Assembly (NCBI GenBank): GCA_018806915.1
Contig: JAGKQI010000088.1
Location: 1,550,001-1,614,000, forward strand
Length of the DNA: 64,000 nucleotides
Origin: Phytophthora colocasiae
Lineage: Eukaryota; Oomycota; Peronosporomycetes; Peronosporales; Peronosporaceae
Direction: 5' to 3'
Shown here piece by piece: positions 11,101 to 20,511 of this stretch. Both the position numbers and the translations under genes were made by a program. Position 1 is the first letter of the stretch. Each line of letters begins with the position of its first letter. Under the pieces are notes generated by a model. It did not search any database and had not been told where the DNA came from. It was given only the letters and a program-made list of their open reading frames with translations.

Positions 11101-12147
11101 GGTGTCTGCCAGAGATTGGTTCAACCAACTCCCGAAGAGTGTTTCCCGTGACTGGAAGGAATTATCATCGGAGTTTCGCAGGCGCTATTGCAAGGCCCGG
11201 TCATCATTCTCCGAGAGATATTTCACGATGGAAATGAAGAGTTCCGAGACTCCGTTGGACTTCTTCTATCGCCTGAACTCGGCCGCCGGAAAAGCTGAGG
11301 TGGACTTCAGAAAATCCTCCAGACGTCTGGAGAAACACGTTCTGAGGTACATCACCAAGCTGAAGGACGAGCGTCTGAAGATCGCGTTACAAGGCAGGAA
11401 GTTCAGGAGTATCTCGGACTTGGAATATGCTCTCCAACAGGACGAAGATGTCTGGCGAACTGCTGATCAGGATACTACGACCACCAGACATCGGGACTTT
11501 CGAGCGGACAATCTCCCACGCGGACAGTTTAAGCCAAAGCGTATGGGGAAGACTTACGTCACCCGAGAAGCAGACTCAGATGGCTTGGATGATGAAGACG
11601 CTGACGCCCGAACTCAAGAGAAGGACGCCAGAACCTCGACGTCAGAGTATAACCGAGAAACGTCTGGTGTACAATCTTCGTCTGGTGTACAATCTTCGTC
11701 TGGCGTACAATCTGCCTCTCAGGCGCCTGGTGGTGCTGATTGGACTCAGACTCTGACAAACGAAGTTTATCGGGTCATGGACAACATGGGATGGCGACCG
11801 CCGCCCCAGTCTCCCCGAGGATCCTTAGGTCAAGACTTCCAGCAGATAATTCTGACTACTGGAACAAGTTCTGCGAGAAGTGCCGCCGCTCGTGTCATTC
11901 AGAAGAGAACTGCTGGAGAAACATTGTCTGTGACCGTTGTCAGGAGAAAGGTCACCCGAGCAGGATGTGCCGAGTACCGCCGTGCGAGGTTTGCGGAAAG
12001 GTGCACTCTGGGAGACCATGCGAAGACATCAAGACTCTGGAATCCCTCAAGAAACTAGCCCGTCAAGGTACACTGAAGGACCTGCCGGATCACCTGCTGG
12101 AGAAACTCCTGGGTGACGAGGCTGACTCTGGGAAACAGTTAAACTAG
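8166..12147 (+). pseudogene. gag: Gag polyprotein, two frame breaks (A-2)
   Basis: A very long Gag. It has an acidic Ser-rich N-terminal part, a globular part around 8500-9000, a low-complexity Ser/Glu region, and a Glu/Arg-rich coiled coil (about 9830-10290). A retrotransposon-gag capsid-like domain follows (about 10980-11420, with W-F-N-Q-L and F-R-R-R-Y motifs), then three zinc knuckles (about 11870-12020). A lost G near 10293, compared with A-1, shifts the frame. A 10-base net loss near 11848 shifts it again before the knuckles. Near 8250-8275, paired +1 and -1 indels change only a few codons. The stop is at 12147. Confidence 0.85.
11662..11715 (+). repeat. 18-bp tandem repeat in gag (three units)
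   Basis: Three copies of an 18-base unit of the form TCTGGYGTACAATC..., encoding repeated S-S-G-V-Q. A-1 has the equivalent at about 5640-5700. Each unit carries the family-wide TCYGGYGTACA word. Confidence 0.8.
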
Positions 12148-12200
12148 CAAGCCCGTCGGATGGGGATCCGAAACGCGCCGGGCAAGGCATACCCCCAGAG

Positions 12201-12815
12201 TTGTGTGTTCTAGTGTACGTAGGACCGGAGCTGAAAACGACCCAACCTAAAAATCAACATTGCATGACCGCTTTAGCTCAAGAATCAGCCATGTCTTCAG
12301 AAATTCCGCGCCTGAGAGACAGTTCATCGGACCTTCCGAGAGACTGTTCACCGGACTTTCCGAGAGACAATGAACCGCCTCCGGACGACACAATCCAGTT
12401 TCGTCTGAAAGACGGAGAATGTTATGGCTGGTGGGAGGATCACTACCCTGATCCCGCAAAGCGTGATGTGGTTATGGTGCATGGCGTTGTCAATGATCAT
12501 CGGACCAAGATTCTCCTGGACACCGGTGCGACTATTAACATCCTGAGTTACGACTTTGCGCGTAAGCTCGGACTCAGGCTCAAGTCACACAAACAAACAA
12601 GGGTGTCTGAGATGGGAGGAGTTCCGACGTACATTGGCGCCAGTGCTGAGATCAAGCTGACTCTCGGACCGAGGGTGGTTTACATTGTTGATGTCTGGGT
12701 CGCGAATATCGGCGAAGGTATAAACGTGCTATTGGGAATGGGATTCATGTTCGCTGCTGGTCTGAGGATCAGCGTCCGTGAGGGACTGGTATCTATGCCA
12801 GATGAATCGTGGTGA
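12201..12815 (+). CDS. Retropepsin-type aspartic protease (A-2)
   Basis: A 204-codon frame. The catalytic D-T-G lies at residues 107-109 inside L-L-D-T-G-A, and the second hydrophobic motif N-V-L-L-G-M-G lies near residue 178. The N-terminal 90 residues are acidic and probably belong to the Gag-protease spacer. The frame overlaps the linker frame by 7 bases at its end. One such protease per element processes Gag-Pol. No catalytic residue is missing. Confidence 0.87.
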   Translation: MCVLVYVGPELKTTQPKNQHCMTALAQESAMSSEIPRLRDSSSDLPRDCSPDFPRDNEPPPDDTIQFRLKDGECYGWWEDHYPDPAKRDVVMVHGVVNDHRTKILLDTGATINILSYDFARKLGLRLKSHKQTRVSEMGGVPTYIGASAEIKLTLGPRVVYIVDVWVANIGEGINVLLGMGFMFAAGLRISVREGLVSMPDESW

Positions 12816-13234
12816 TGATGTGCAGCTGGGAGCCTGGTGATCATATCGGCAGGAACAGGTCCATCAGACCAAGTGAGGCTGTACTTCTGAGACCTGGTGA
12901 AGAATTTGTTGTTCGCATTGACTATGGTCCGACGAACCCACAACGAGAAGTCGTGTGGGCGGGACGTGGAGATCGTTGGGTGACCCAGCTGATTTATGCA
13001 GCCCGGTCATGGCCTGTGGCGGTGCGCGTGGTGAACATCTCTGACAAGAATACTTGGGTGAATGAATTCTCTGACGTTGCAAGGATTGTGGAGTATGGAT
13101 TTTTCCCACGACATGGTCGCTTTGTACGGCCAGACTCTGCAGCCTACCGTGACTGGGAAGTTTTGATTCTGGAAAACACTCCGTCACCGGAGACGAAGAG
13201 ACGCCTGAAGCCGAAGCTGACTTGGAGGATTTGA
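12809..13234 (+). CDS. Protease-RT linker segment of pol (A-2)
   Basis: A 141-codon frame that starts inside the end of protease and ends 13 bases into the RT frame. The middle (G-R-G-D-R-W-V-T) aligns with the start of the C-2 pol frame, where the same region is fused to RT. No catalytic motif is seen. The overlaps at both ends are identical in A-1. This points either to recoding or to inherited frameshift damage. Confidence 0.6.
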   Translation: MVMMCSWEPGDHIGRNRSIRPSEAVLLRPGEEFVVRIDYGPTNPQREVVWAGRGDRWVTQLIYAARSWPVAVRVVNISDKNTWVNEFSDVARIVEYGFFPRHGRFVRPDSAAYRDWEVLILENTPSPETKRRLKPKLTWRI

Positions 13235-15516
13235 TACCTCAACCTCCGTGTGTGGATCACCCGGTATACCCGTGGCCAACTGAGATTTTACAGCGCCCGA
13301 GGCTGGACAATGCTCGAGTACAGTTCGTGAGGCCTACTCCGGTCCCACGAACAAAACGAGTTCGTTTCGCTTTGGATGTGGCTACGCAGACAGATGACTG
13401 GGTGGATGCCGGAGAAGAGGAGACCCGAGATACCGCTGTGAACACCGGAGATTTGGAGTTACTGTCAGAGAGAACGATTCCGAAAGACTCTGGAACCACA
13501 TCTGGAATTTCAAGTAACATTATCGAGGATGAAGTCACCCTGAGTGTTTCTGGTGAACTGTCCATGGGAAATGAGGATCCGACAGACTGTTCATGGGACA
13601 TTCCAATCCAGAGTATGCCAGGCACCCCTGTGGAAAAGCTCCGAGCCGAGTACGAGCGGTGCATGCGAGTCACGAATGAAGAGCTAGATCTGGAACCCGG
13701 TGTCTATATACGGGAAGGAACAGAGCTACTCTCTCAGTTACGTGACCAGCTGGTTATGTTGCCTGAACTGGAAGATTTGACTCCTGAATGCGACATTGAC
13801 AAGGCTGATGTCGGAGTTCCCGGGAAAACGACGCCGGAGATGGAGAAGAAACTCAGAGACATTCTGAAGTATCATCGGAAAATCTTTCTGGGAGACGGCA
13901 ACGCCGCACCTGCCCCGGCAAGGGGCGTGGTCTGTGACTTGGACGTGGGAGACGCTAAACCTGTTGCCCAACGTCCGAGGTCCATTGCCCCTCACCTGAT
14001 GATCAAGGTGTACGAACTTCTGAAGAAGCTCCTGGAGACCGGACTCATCGAGTACTCGACTTCGCCTTGGGCATCACCAATTGTGATTGTCCTCAAGAAG
14101 AATGGAGTGGACATACGCATGTGTATTGATTATCGAGTGGTGAATGGTTTTATCCAGTTGTCGCGTTATCCGTTGCCCCTGATAGACGATCTGTTGATTG
14201 GTTTTGAGGCAGCACTGTGGTTTATGAGTCTGGATATGGCGAGTGGTTTTTGGGCTATTCGAATGACGGAGCGTGCAAGGCTGATCTCAGCGTTCATTTG
14301 CCCATTTGGACACTTCCAGTGGGTAAGAATGCCTTTTGGTCTGAAGAACGCCCCTCTGGTGTACCAGGCTATGCTGGATAACTGCCTGTGGGGGTTCGTA
14401 CGATTGTCACCTGAAGAGGAAGCTGAGGTTGACTCCGATGTTCTGGAATTCCTGAAGTTAGAGCCCCAGAACTCTGATGTACATGGTCTGATGTCTGGTG
14501 AGCAACTTCAGAACTCTGATGAACACATGCCAGAGGTTCCGGTGCTCACCGACCAAATGACTGTCTTTCAGAGGAACATCCCAGTCCCGTCCTTCATGGG
14601 ACCGGTACTTGGTCGAAGTTCCTACATTGACGACATTGCTCATGGGGCACCCACCTGGGATCAACTCTGTGAAGACTTGAACGCCTTGCTTTTCAGACTC
14701 AGATACTGGATCATTTCCGTGAGCTTGCCCAAGAGCGAGTTCGGGAAGCTGACGATTCCTTATCTGTCACATGAGATCGGTGCTGAAGGACTGAGAGCCA
14801 CGCCGAAGATCGTCAAGGGAGTGGAAGAATTGCCGTTCCCGTCGACACTCAAAGGAGTACAGAGTTTCATGGGAAGTCTGAATTACTACAACAAGTTTAT
14901 CGAAGACTTACCGGTGATCGCTGCTGTGCTCTACGAGTTGTCCGATGAACAGATCCGCGCTGGTCGAGATTTGGCTCGAGCGAAGGAAGCCTTTGAGATC
15001 CTGAAGCGCAAGATTGTCTCGACGCCGCTCCTCAGACATCCAGATCGCACCAGACCCTTCGTTATTATACCTCATGCGAACCCGTGGGCTGCTTCAGCCG
15101 TCTTGGGACAGGAGTACGATGGAGTGATACACCCCGTACGGTTCACTGGACGTGTGCTGAATGAGGCAGAACTCCGGTATCACATCGCAGAGAAGGAGGT
15201 CATCGCGATCCTCAGGGTTCTGGAGAACTTCCGAGCTCTGGTAAACACGAGTCCCGTGATCACGGTGTACACCAGACATTCGGTGTTGAAATGGCTCCTG
15301 TCATCCAGTTCAGCTGATGGTCGGAACGTGAAGTGGGGATTGAAGTTGTCACACTGGAACTTGGAGATTCGCAGGATCCAGCGAGATGAAGATGGTCTCC
15401 CCGCTATCTTGGAGCGGGCATCACGCCCCGTGAACACCTCGATGAGGTCTCTGAAAACCTCATCCCCGTCAAGGGGCGAGTCAAGCCTCCAGCGCCCATT
15501 AGCGTGGAGATGCTAG
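13222..15516 (+). CDS. pol: Reverse transcriptase with degenerate RNase H tether (A-2)
   Basis: A 764-codon frame. The first about 190 residues are a variable acidic linker. RT motifs follow: S-P-W-A-S-P, C-I-D-Y-R, L-D-M-A-S-G-F, M-P-F-G-L-K-N-A-P and Y-I-D-D at residues 468-471. About 75 extra residues separate the N-A-P and Y-I-D-D motifs. From about residue 610 an RNase H-like region keeps the E-K-E motif but has H for the first catalytic D and R for the D of T-D-H. It is therefore predicted to be inactive and to act as a structural tether. The last about 30 codons lie in a frame that differs from the downstream gene. Confidence 0.88.
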   Translation: MEDLIPQPPCVDHPVYPWPTEILQRPRLDNARVQFVRPTPVPRTKRVRFALDVATQTDDWVDAGEEETRDTAVNTGDLELLSERTIPKDSGTTSGISSNIIEDEVTLSVSGELSMGNEDPTDCSWDIPIQSMPGTPVEKLRAEYERCMRVTNEELDLEPGVYIREGTELLSQLRDQLVMLPELEDLTPECDIDKADVGVPGKTTPEMEKKLRDILKYHRKIFLGDGNAAPAPARGVVCDLDVGDAKPVAQRPRSIAPHLMIKVYELLKKLLETGLIEYSTSPWASPIVIVLKKNGVDIRMCIDYRVVNGFIQLSRYPLPLIDDLLIGFEAALWFMSLDMASGFWAIRMTERARLISAFICPFGHFQWVRMPFGLKNAPLVYQAMLDNCLWGFVRLSPEEEAEVDSDVLEFLKLEPQNSDVHGLMSGEQLQNSDEHMPEVPVLTDQMTVFQRNIPVPSFMGPVLGRSSYIDDIAHGAPTWDQLCEDLNALLFRLRYWIISVSLPKSEFGKLTIPYLSHEIGAEGLRATPKIVKGVEELPFPSTLKGVQSFMGSLNYYNKFIEDLPVIAAVLYELSDEQIRAGRDLARAKEAFEILKRKIVSTPLLRHPDRTRPFVIIPHANPWAASAVLGQEYDGVIHPVRFTGRVLNEAELRYHIAEKEVIAILRVLENFRALVNTSPVITVYTRHSVLKWLLSSSSADGRNVKWGLKLSHWNLEIRRIQRDEDGLPAILERASRPVNTSMRSLKTSSPSRGESSLQRPLAWRC

Positions 15517-17873
15517 AGGCTGACTACCGAGGTTGTGTTCTGAGCTTTGATGGTGCCGCCAAGACATCCGCTCGCCTGGGAAGCTGCGGATGTGTGCTCT
15601 GGGAGCTCCCGGGGTGGAACATCCTGGAAGCCCAAGGGTTCGCTCTGGAAGACGTCACTGTGAATGACTCAGAATACTGTGGTCTGATCAATGGATTGAA
15701 GTTAGCTTTGGAATGTGGTATCCGAGACTTGGTGGTTGTCGGAGACTCCCGTATCGCTATCCAGCAAGCTCAAGGTCTGATCAATTGCAATCAGCCGAAC
15801 CTGCAGCGGAAATTGGTCGAGTTTGAGTCTCTGAAGGTCAACTTTCAGTCTCTGAAGTTAGTGCACGTGAAGCGTGAGTTCAATCAAGCAGCGGACTATT
15901 TGACGTCCAAGACCCTCGTTCTTGGTGAGTCTTGGCAGGTCCAAGACCCTGACGAACTGACTCATCTGAAACTGGTGTCCAAGATCCCAGAGAAGTTGAT
16001 GAAGCCTCCCGAGGGGATGTCTTCTGAAACTTCGGACGATGTTCACCAGACCTCTGGTGAACACGATTGTACACCAGAGATGGATGACCCAGGGCCAGAG
16101 TCTGCGCCCCTGCCTCATGCTGCCAGGGTGCTTGCTGCCATCACTCGTGCACGCAATCAGGAAGAAGTAAACCTACCGGACGATGCAGAAGCTCGTGAAC
16201 CCATGGGCCCACTGGAGTTTCAGGAAGAACGCTGGCGGCGGATCAAGTCTCACCAGACTCAAGATGTTCATCTGGCAGAACTCATCAAGTTCCTTAAGGG
16301 TGACGTGGGAGATCTACCACGACCCCGAGTAAGGAAGCTGGCCAGGATTGCCGATGATTTCATCTTGGATTCCAGAGACGTTTTGTACCGCCTCAGCAGC
16401 GCTACCAGGGAACGTCCGCGAGACATGGTTGATGAGCTCAGACTTGTGGTTCCCAGAGACTTGCATGCTGATATGCTGCACTATGCTCATGGGGAGTACC
16501 AGGGTGCTCACCAGGGAATCGAACGTACGTTCGAGAAGCTGAGCTCCGAGTTCTACTGGATTGATATGTACGCTGATGTGGAAAGGTTCGTCAAGGAGTG
16601 TATGGACTGTGCTAGCGGCAAGGGGCGTCCCCCGAATCCTGGACCGTCGCCAGGCAACATCGAGCCTAGTCGACCTTTTGAAGTAGTGTCCATGGATTTC
16701 GTGACGCACATGCCAAAGTCCGCCAGAGGCAACACGTTCCTGTTGTTGTTCCAAGACATGTTCTCAGGCTATGTGATGTGCAAGCCTATGAGTATTACTA
16801 CGGCCCAAGATGTCGCTGAGGCCTACGAGGAACGTGTCTTCCGGAACTTCGGAGCTAGTTCCCTGATACGCCATGATCAAGATCCTCGGTTCATGAGTGA
16901 AGTATTCAGGTGTTTCCGGGACCTCCTGGGAAGCAGACAACGCGCGACTCTGGCGTACCGTCCCCAGGCGAACGGCCAGCAAGAGCGATCTGTTCAGACG
17001 GTCGTGCGGGCCATCGAGGCCTACATCGCCGAAGCTGATCGAAGTGACTGGGATGACCACGCCGAACGTCTGATGTTCGCGTTGAACACTTCCTTTGATG
17101 CGACCCGTCTGGAAACACCTTTCTTTCTGGTGCACGGATGGGATGCTCATGGGACTGTGTCCACGATGCTTGGACCAAAGCCTTCTGGTGTACAAGAGCG
17201 CACTGCTTATGAGTGGCGTCGGAAGATGCAACGAGATTACAGCTACGCTCAAGCCTGTGCTGAAGAACTGCAGAAGAAGGCCAAGCGGGAGCGTTCTGAA
17301 GAACAGACCCGAAAGTGGAAGGAGTTGTCAGAACGCCTGAAGTCCGGATTTGCCGTCGGTGATGCCGTGTGGTTATACATCTCCAAGGTACAAACGGGGT
17401 TGAGTCGGAAACTTGCACACACGTGGCATAGTCCTTTCCGGATTGAAGAGATGTTGGATGATTTTCGTGTGAAACTGAAGGTCGAGGACACCGGGTATCG
17501 TGTGAACCCTTGGGTTCATATAAGTCGCCTGAAGCCGAGAGCCTTGTTTCCCAGAAGACCGACTGTGGAACTCGATGTCCATGAGGATGATGACTTTGAT
17601 GCAGCACTGTTACCAGAAGACAGTTGGGAGCCCGACACCGAGAATGATGAATACGAAGTGGAAAAGATACTAGACACTCGGTGGAGCAAACGTACCAGGA
17701 CCTCCAAGAGACTTCGCGAATACATGGTCAAGTGGAAGGGGTACGACGAGACAGAGTGGCTACCCTTGTCAAAGCTGAACTGTGGCGCTTTACTGTATGA
17801 GTTCAATCAGAGCGCACGATCACGAGCTCGCTTCCAAGCAATGCAAGCTGGAGACGATCACCCCAGAGTTTAA
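15504..17873 (+). CDS. pol: Archaeal-like RNase H, integrase and chromodomain (A-2)
   Basis: A 789-codon frame. It begins with RNase H carrying D16, E57, D81 and D131 in the motifs FDG, DSEYCG, GDSR and AADY. The integrase zinc-binding region and the catalytic core with D398, D458 and E494 (spacing 35) follow, then the C-terminal integrase domain with the P-F-R-I motif. A chromodomain occupies about residues 716-775 (E-Y-E-V-E-K-I start, K-W-K-G-Y core). Chromodomains can steer insertion to marked chromatin. The listed start is GTG, with an ATG two codons later at 15510. The frame actually continues upstream to about 15420, where family C shows the continuous alignment, so fusion to RT by a frame change is likely. 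Confidence 0.9.
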   Translation: MEMLEADYRGCVLSFDGAAKTSARLGSCGCVLWELPGWNILEAQGFALEDVTVNDSEYCGLINGLKLALECGIRDLVVVGDSRIAIQQAQGLINCNQPNLQRKLVEFESLKVNFQSLKLVHVKREFNQAADYLTSKTLVLGESWQVQDPDELTHLKLVSKIPEKLMKPPEGMSSETSDDVHQTSGEHDCTPEMDDPGPESAPLPHAARVLAAITRARNQEEVNLPDDAEAREPMGPLEFQEERWRRIKSHQTQDVHLAELIKFLKGDVGDLPRPRVRKLARIADDFILDSRDVLYRLSSATRERPRDMVDELRLVVPRDLHADMLHYAHGEYQGAHQGIERTFEKLSSEFYWIDMYADVERFVKECMDCASGKGRPPNPGPSPGNIEPSRPFEVVSMDFVTHMPKSARGNTFLLLFQDMFSGYVMCKPMSITTAQDVAEAYEERVFRNFGASSLIRHDQDPRFMSEVFRCFRDLLGSRQRATLAYRPQANGQQERSVQTVVRAIEAYIAEADRSDWDDHAERLMFALNTSFDATRLETPFFLVHGWDAHGTVSTMLGPKPSGVQERTAYEWRRKMQRDYSYAQACAEELQKKAKRERSEEQTRKWKELSERLKSGFAVGDAVWLYISKVQTGLSRKLAHTWHSPFRIEEMLDDFRVKLKVEDTGYRVNPWVHISRLKPRALFPRRPTVELDVHEDDDFDAALLPEDSWEPDTENDEYEVEKILDTRWSKRTRTSKRLREYMVKWKGYDETEWLPLSKLNCGALLYEFNQSARSRARFQAMQAGDDHPRV

Positions 17874-18062
17874 ACTCTAAAACCTATTCTGAAAACTCTG
17901 GTGAACATCACTGTTCACCAGACGATGTATTTCAGAGATGAGGTGTCTGGGAGACATGTCTTTCGGAAATGTGATTTCGGGGATACGTGACTCCCAGAGA
18001 TGGTGATTGTTATGTGAATTTGTATGGAGATGATTTTGTGGTTGTGTGTGTATGATGGAATT

Positions 18063-18383
18063 TTACGAATGGATTATGATGATGCCGTGAGAAGAAGATG
18101 ACTGAACGACATATGAGGATGTTAAGGGAGATGCGACGCCGGGAGAAGGGTCCACAGAAGTAGAAGCTACAGATGTGCCTGGCACGATCGCACTATTATC
18201 ACTGTCAGCAGCATCGACGCCCTGCTTCGGAGCGGCGGACGCGCTCGACTGCGAGGCTGAGGCGCTTGAGCTGCCACCAGGTGATGCGGGAGTGCTGTCA
18301 CCACCACCTCGCGATGCTACGGATGCCGAAGCGGGCCCAGTGCCCGAGGCGTCGCCAGTAGTAGGAACCATGGAGGAACTCAT
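18063..18383 (-). CDS. Short antisense ORF between pol and 3' LTR (A-2), Ser-rich
   Basis: On the minus strand, 107 codons start at the ATG 257 bases from the 3' LTR and encode a Ser/Ala/Gly/Pro-rich protein beginning M-S-S-S. It has the same place and orientation as the long antisense gene of family C, which also starts M-S with a Ser/Pro-rich stretch. It could be an internally deleted remnant of such a gene, or chance in low-complexity sequence. The open frame extends upstream to 18584. The rest of 17874-18639 shows no other coding signal. Confidence 0.35.
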   Translation of the reverse strand: MSSSMVPTTGDASGTGPASASVASRGGGDSTPASPGGSSSASASQSSASAAPKQGVDAADSDNSAIVPGTSVASTSVDPSPGVASPLTSSYVVQSSSSHGIIIIHS

Positions 18384-18627
18384 GGCTGCAGGATCTTCTT
18401 CAGAGGTGTGTGTCAGAAAAAAAATCGGGATGTGGCCGTTTGTGGGATACGACAGTTGGCTATTTCTGAGTCTGATGGAATCAGATTGAGCGACAGGACA
18501 CCAGAGACTTTGAAACCCCGGAAGTTTTGAGAGCGTCACAGCTACACTATGTTCACGGGACCTCTGACGTACTGGCCTGGCCATGATGCTCAGTTTGGAG
18601 AAAGTTCCGCACTGACGAATTATGACC

Positions 18628-18638
18628 AGGAGGGGCGG
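18628..18638 (+). promoter_or_regulatory. Polypurine tract of A-2
   Basis: AGGAGGGGCGG lies immediately before the 3' LTR start (18640). This is the expected position of the plus-strand primer left by RNase H. It supports the LTR boundary. Confidence 0.75.
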
Positions 18639-18639
18639 T

Positions 18640-20507
18640 TGACACGTTGCTAATTACGATTTTTCGAGTGGATATGGACGTTACGCTGTGATGTGATTGG
18701 ACATATACTGGATTGTGGGAGAAAGGGAGATGTGGGACGAGGTTATGTCCCGTGTGACAATATGATGGGTCTGTGGAAGAAAACTGCTATATATATTAAC
18801 CTTCACCTGTACTGCAAAGGGGCCCAAGAGATCAGAAGTGTTCCTCGGAAAAGTGCACAAAACTCCGAGAGACAACAACACTCAGTCTGATCACCGGACT
18901 TTCCCCGACGATGAGTGCCTAAAGGTTGGCAGAAAGTCTCTCAGAAGAATGTATCTCTGAGAGACCTCATCCCGTTGCCGTCCTGTGTGACGATGATGGT
19001 TCAAGGAATATAATTATACCCACAAGATACCAAGTATCGCGCACCGGACGTAGCGCACCCCGCGCATATCCCAAATTGGACTTCGTGCGTTGTAGCATAC
19101 GTGCTCCGCACCTAAAAACACTCATGGATTTCTGGTATCACGCATGGAAGCTCTGATATCACACCATGAAGTCTGACGTACATGAAGTCTGACGTACATG
19201 AGTCTGACGAACATGATTCTGGTAAACAAGTCTGATGTGTCCGGCTTATACAAGCAATATTCCAGACATTTACCAGTTTCCGATGAACAGACTCCGACGT
19301 ACAAGACTCCGATGAACAGACCCAAGTGTCACGACTCTGGTATTTACTACTCTGATGTACATGATTCCGGAGTACATGGTTCCGATGAACATGTCTCCGA
19401 CGCACATGATTCCAGACCCTGATGAACAGGATACCAGACTCTGACACTCTGAAGTCCACCCCATACTGAAACCAAGTGTACCCAACACGACCTCACGCAA
19501 TCAAGTGAAACGCAACCTGCTCATCCCTGTAATGACATCATTAAGTGTCGACTCAACAAGATCCGCTGTACCGACTACCATAGTGAGCCCAAGTGAAGAT
19601 TCCTGAGTTATACTGAGACCAAGTGTATATGAGAATATGGAAGACAGAAGACAGAGAGATACGAGATAGATAACCAGAGTTCAATTTTCCCTGTTGTAAC
19701 GAGTTCGATTTGCTTTGTTATAACGAGGTCGTCTGCCTGCTGCTTCGCGTAAGTACTAGGCCACGACAAAGCTTTGAGTCGTGTGATCTCTCACCTATCA
19801 AGCCCCGTTAGGTGGAGATCAGCGTAACGTAGAGACCTGAGAGGACCCACCTATTCCATTTACTAGTTGGGTCGTTTGTCTTGTCTCTAGCGGTAGCCCA
19901 TTTCATATTGTACGTTTGGACAGGTTTTGGGAGCTAGACAGTCGCTCTCAAGACGCTCGGTAGACTGTTATATAACTGATAGTGTATTGGTTTATTTTCC
20001 CTCTATATATTAGAGGGTGGTGCGCGAAAGTTACGGGGATACCAGACAGACCAGGTGTCTGGTGAACATTTCCCTAGTTGACCTGGAGAACTAGCCCACT
20101 GCTCAAGGGCCAGGAAAGAATAAGAGCAGCTACATATTTGTATATCGGAACTCTATATTGCGGTTATCTCGGAAGTCTAATTACTGGACTTCCCATTGTA
20201 TTAATTTCTCTTTTGCCTTCAGAAATCTCTGGTGTACACAAGTGTTCACCGGAAAACGTTCGACTCTCAAGCGCTCCTGTGAGGACCAGAAGGACATCCG
20301 ACGGCCTACGCAAGGAACCCTCACTCTCATCAACACTCTCACGACCCCGGCGAGGGTCTCATTACCAAGACAACGAACCTACGAGGACAGCACAAGGTAA
20401 CACACGCCCACCTTGCTGTGCGACTCTGGTATCACTACCGGTAGTCACACTTCCAGGTTCCCTGTACGCCCCTGCACCGCGGTAAAAGTTGCACCGACTT
20501 CGCGACA
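18640..20507 (+). repeat. 3' LTR of A-2
   Basis: 1868 bp, TG...CA. Differences from the 5' LTR that I can see are a 1-base gap in a C run near 19112, single substitutions near 19647, 19747 and 19779, and one near 19807. About 0.3 percent divergence implies recent insertion. Confidence 0.95.
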
Positions 20508-20511
20508 TGAA
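20508..20511. repeat. Target site duplication TGAA, right copy (A-2 insertion)
   Basis: It matches 5961-5964 and is followed directly by the remainder of the A-1 gag codons (minus strand). Confidence 0.85.

Larger units (their letters stand above)
5965..20507 (+). mobile_element. Family A Ty3/gypsy retrotransposon A-2, complete, 14.5 kb
   Basis: Two LTRs (5965-7833 and 18640-20507), a primer binding site at 7836, gag, protease, linker, RT-RNase H, second RNase H-integrase-chromodomain, and a polypurine tract before the 3' LTR. The LTRs differ at about five positions in 1.87 kb by eye, so the insertion is young. It sits in the gag of a near-identical copy in the opposite orientation. Coding frames are broken at several sites. 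Some breaks are shared with A-1 (a stop near 8160 and the protease/linker/RT/RNase H frame changes). Others are private (a 1-base loss near 10293 and a 10-base net loss near 11848). Confidence 0.95.

Noticed and set aside
16764..17252. 162-codon minus-strand frame over integrase, also seen mirrored at 103-591
   Set aside because: It recurs only because A-1 and A-2 are near-identical. It lies entirely opposite integrase codons and has no motif of its own.
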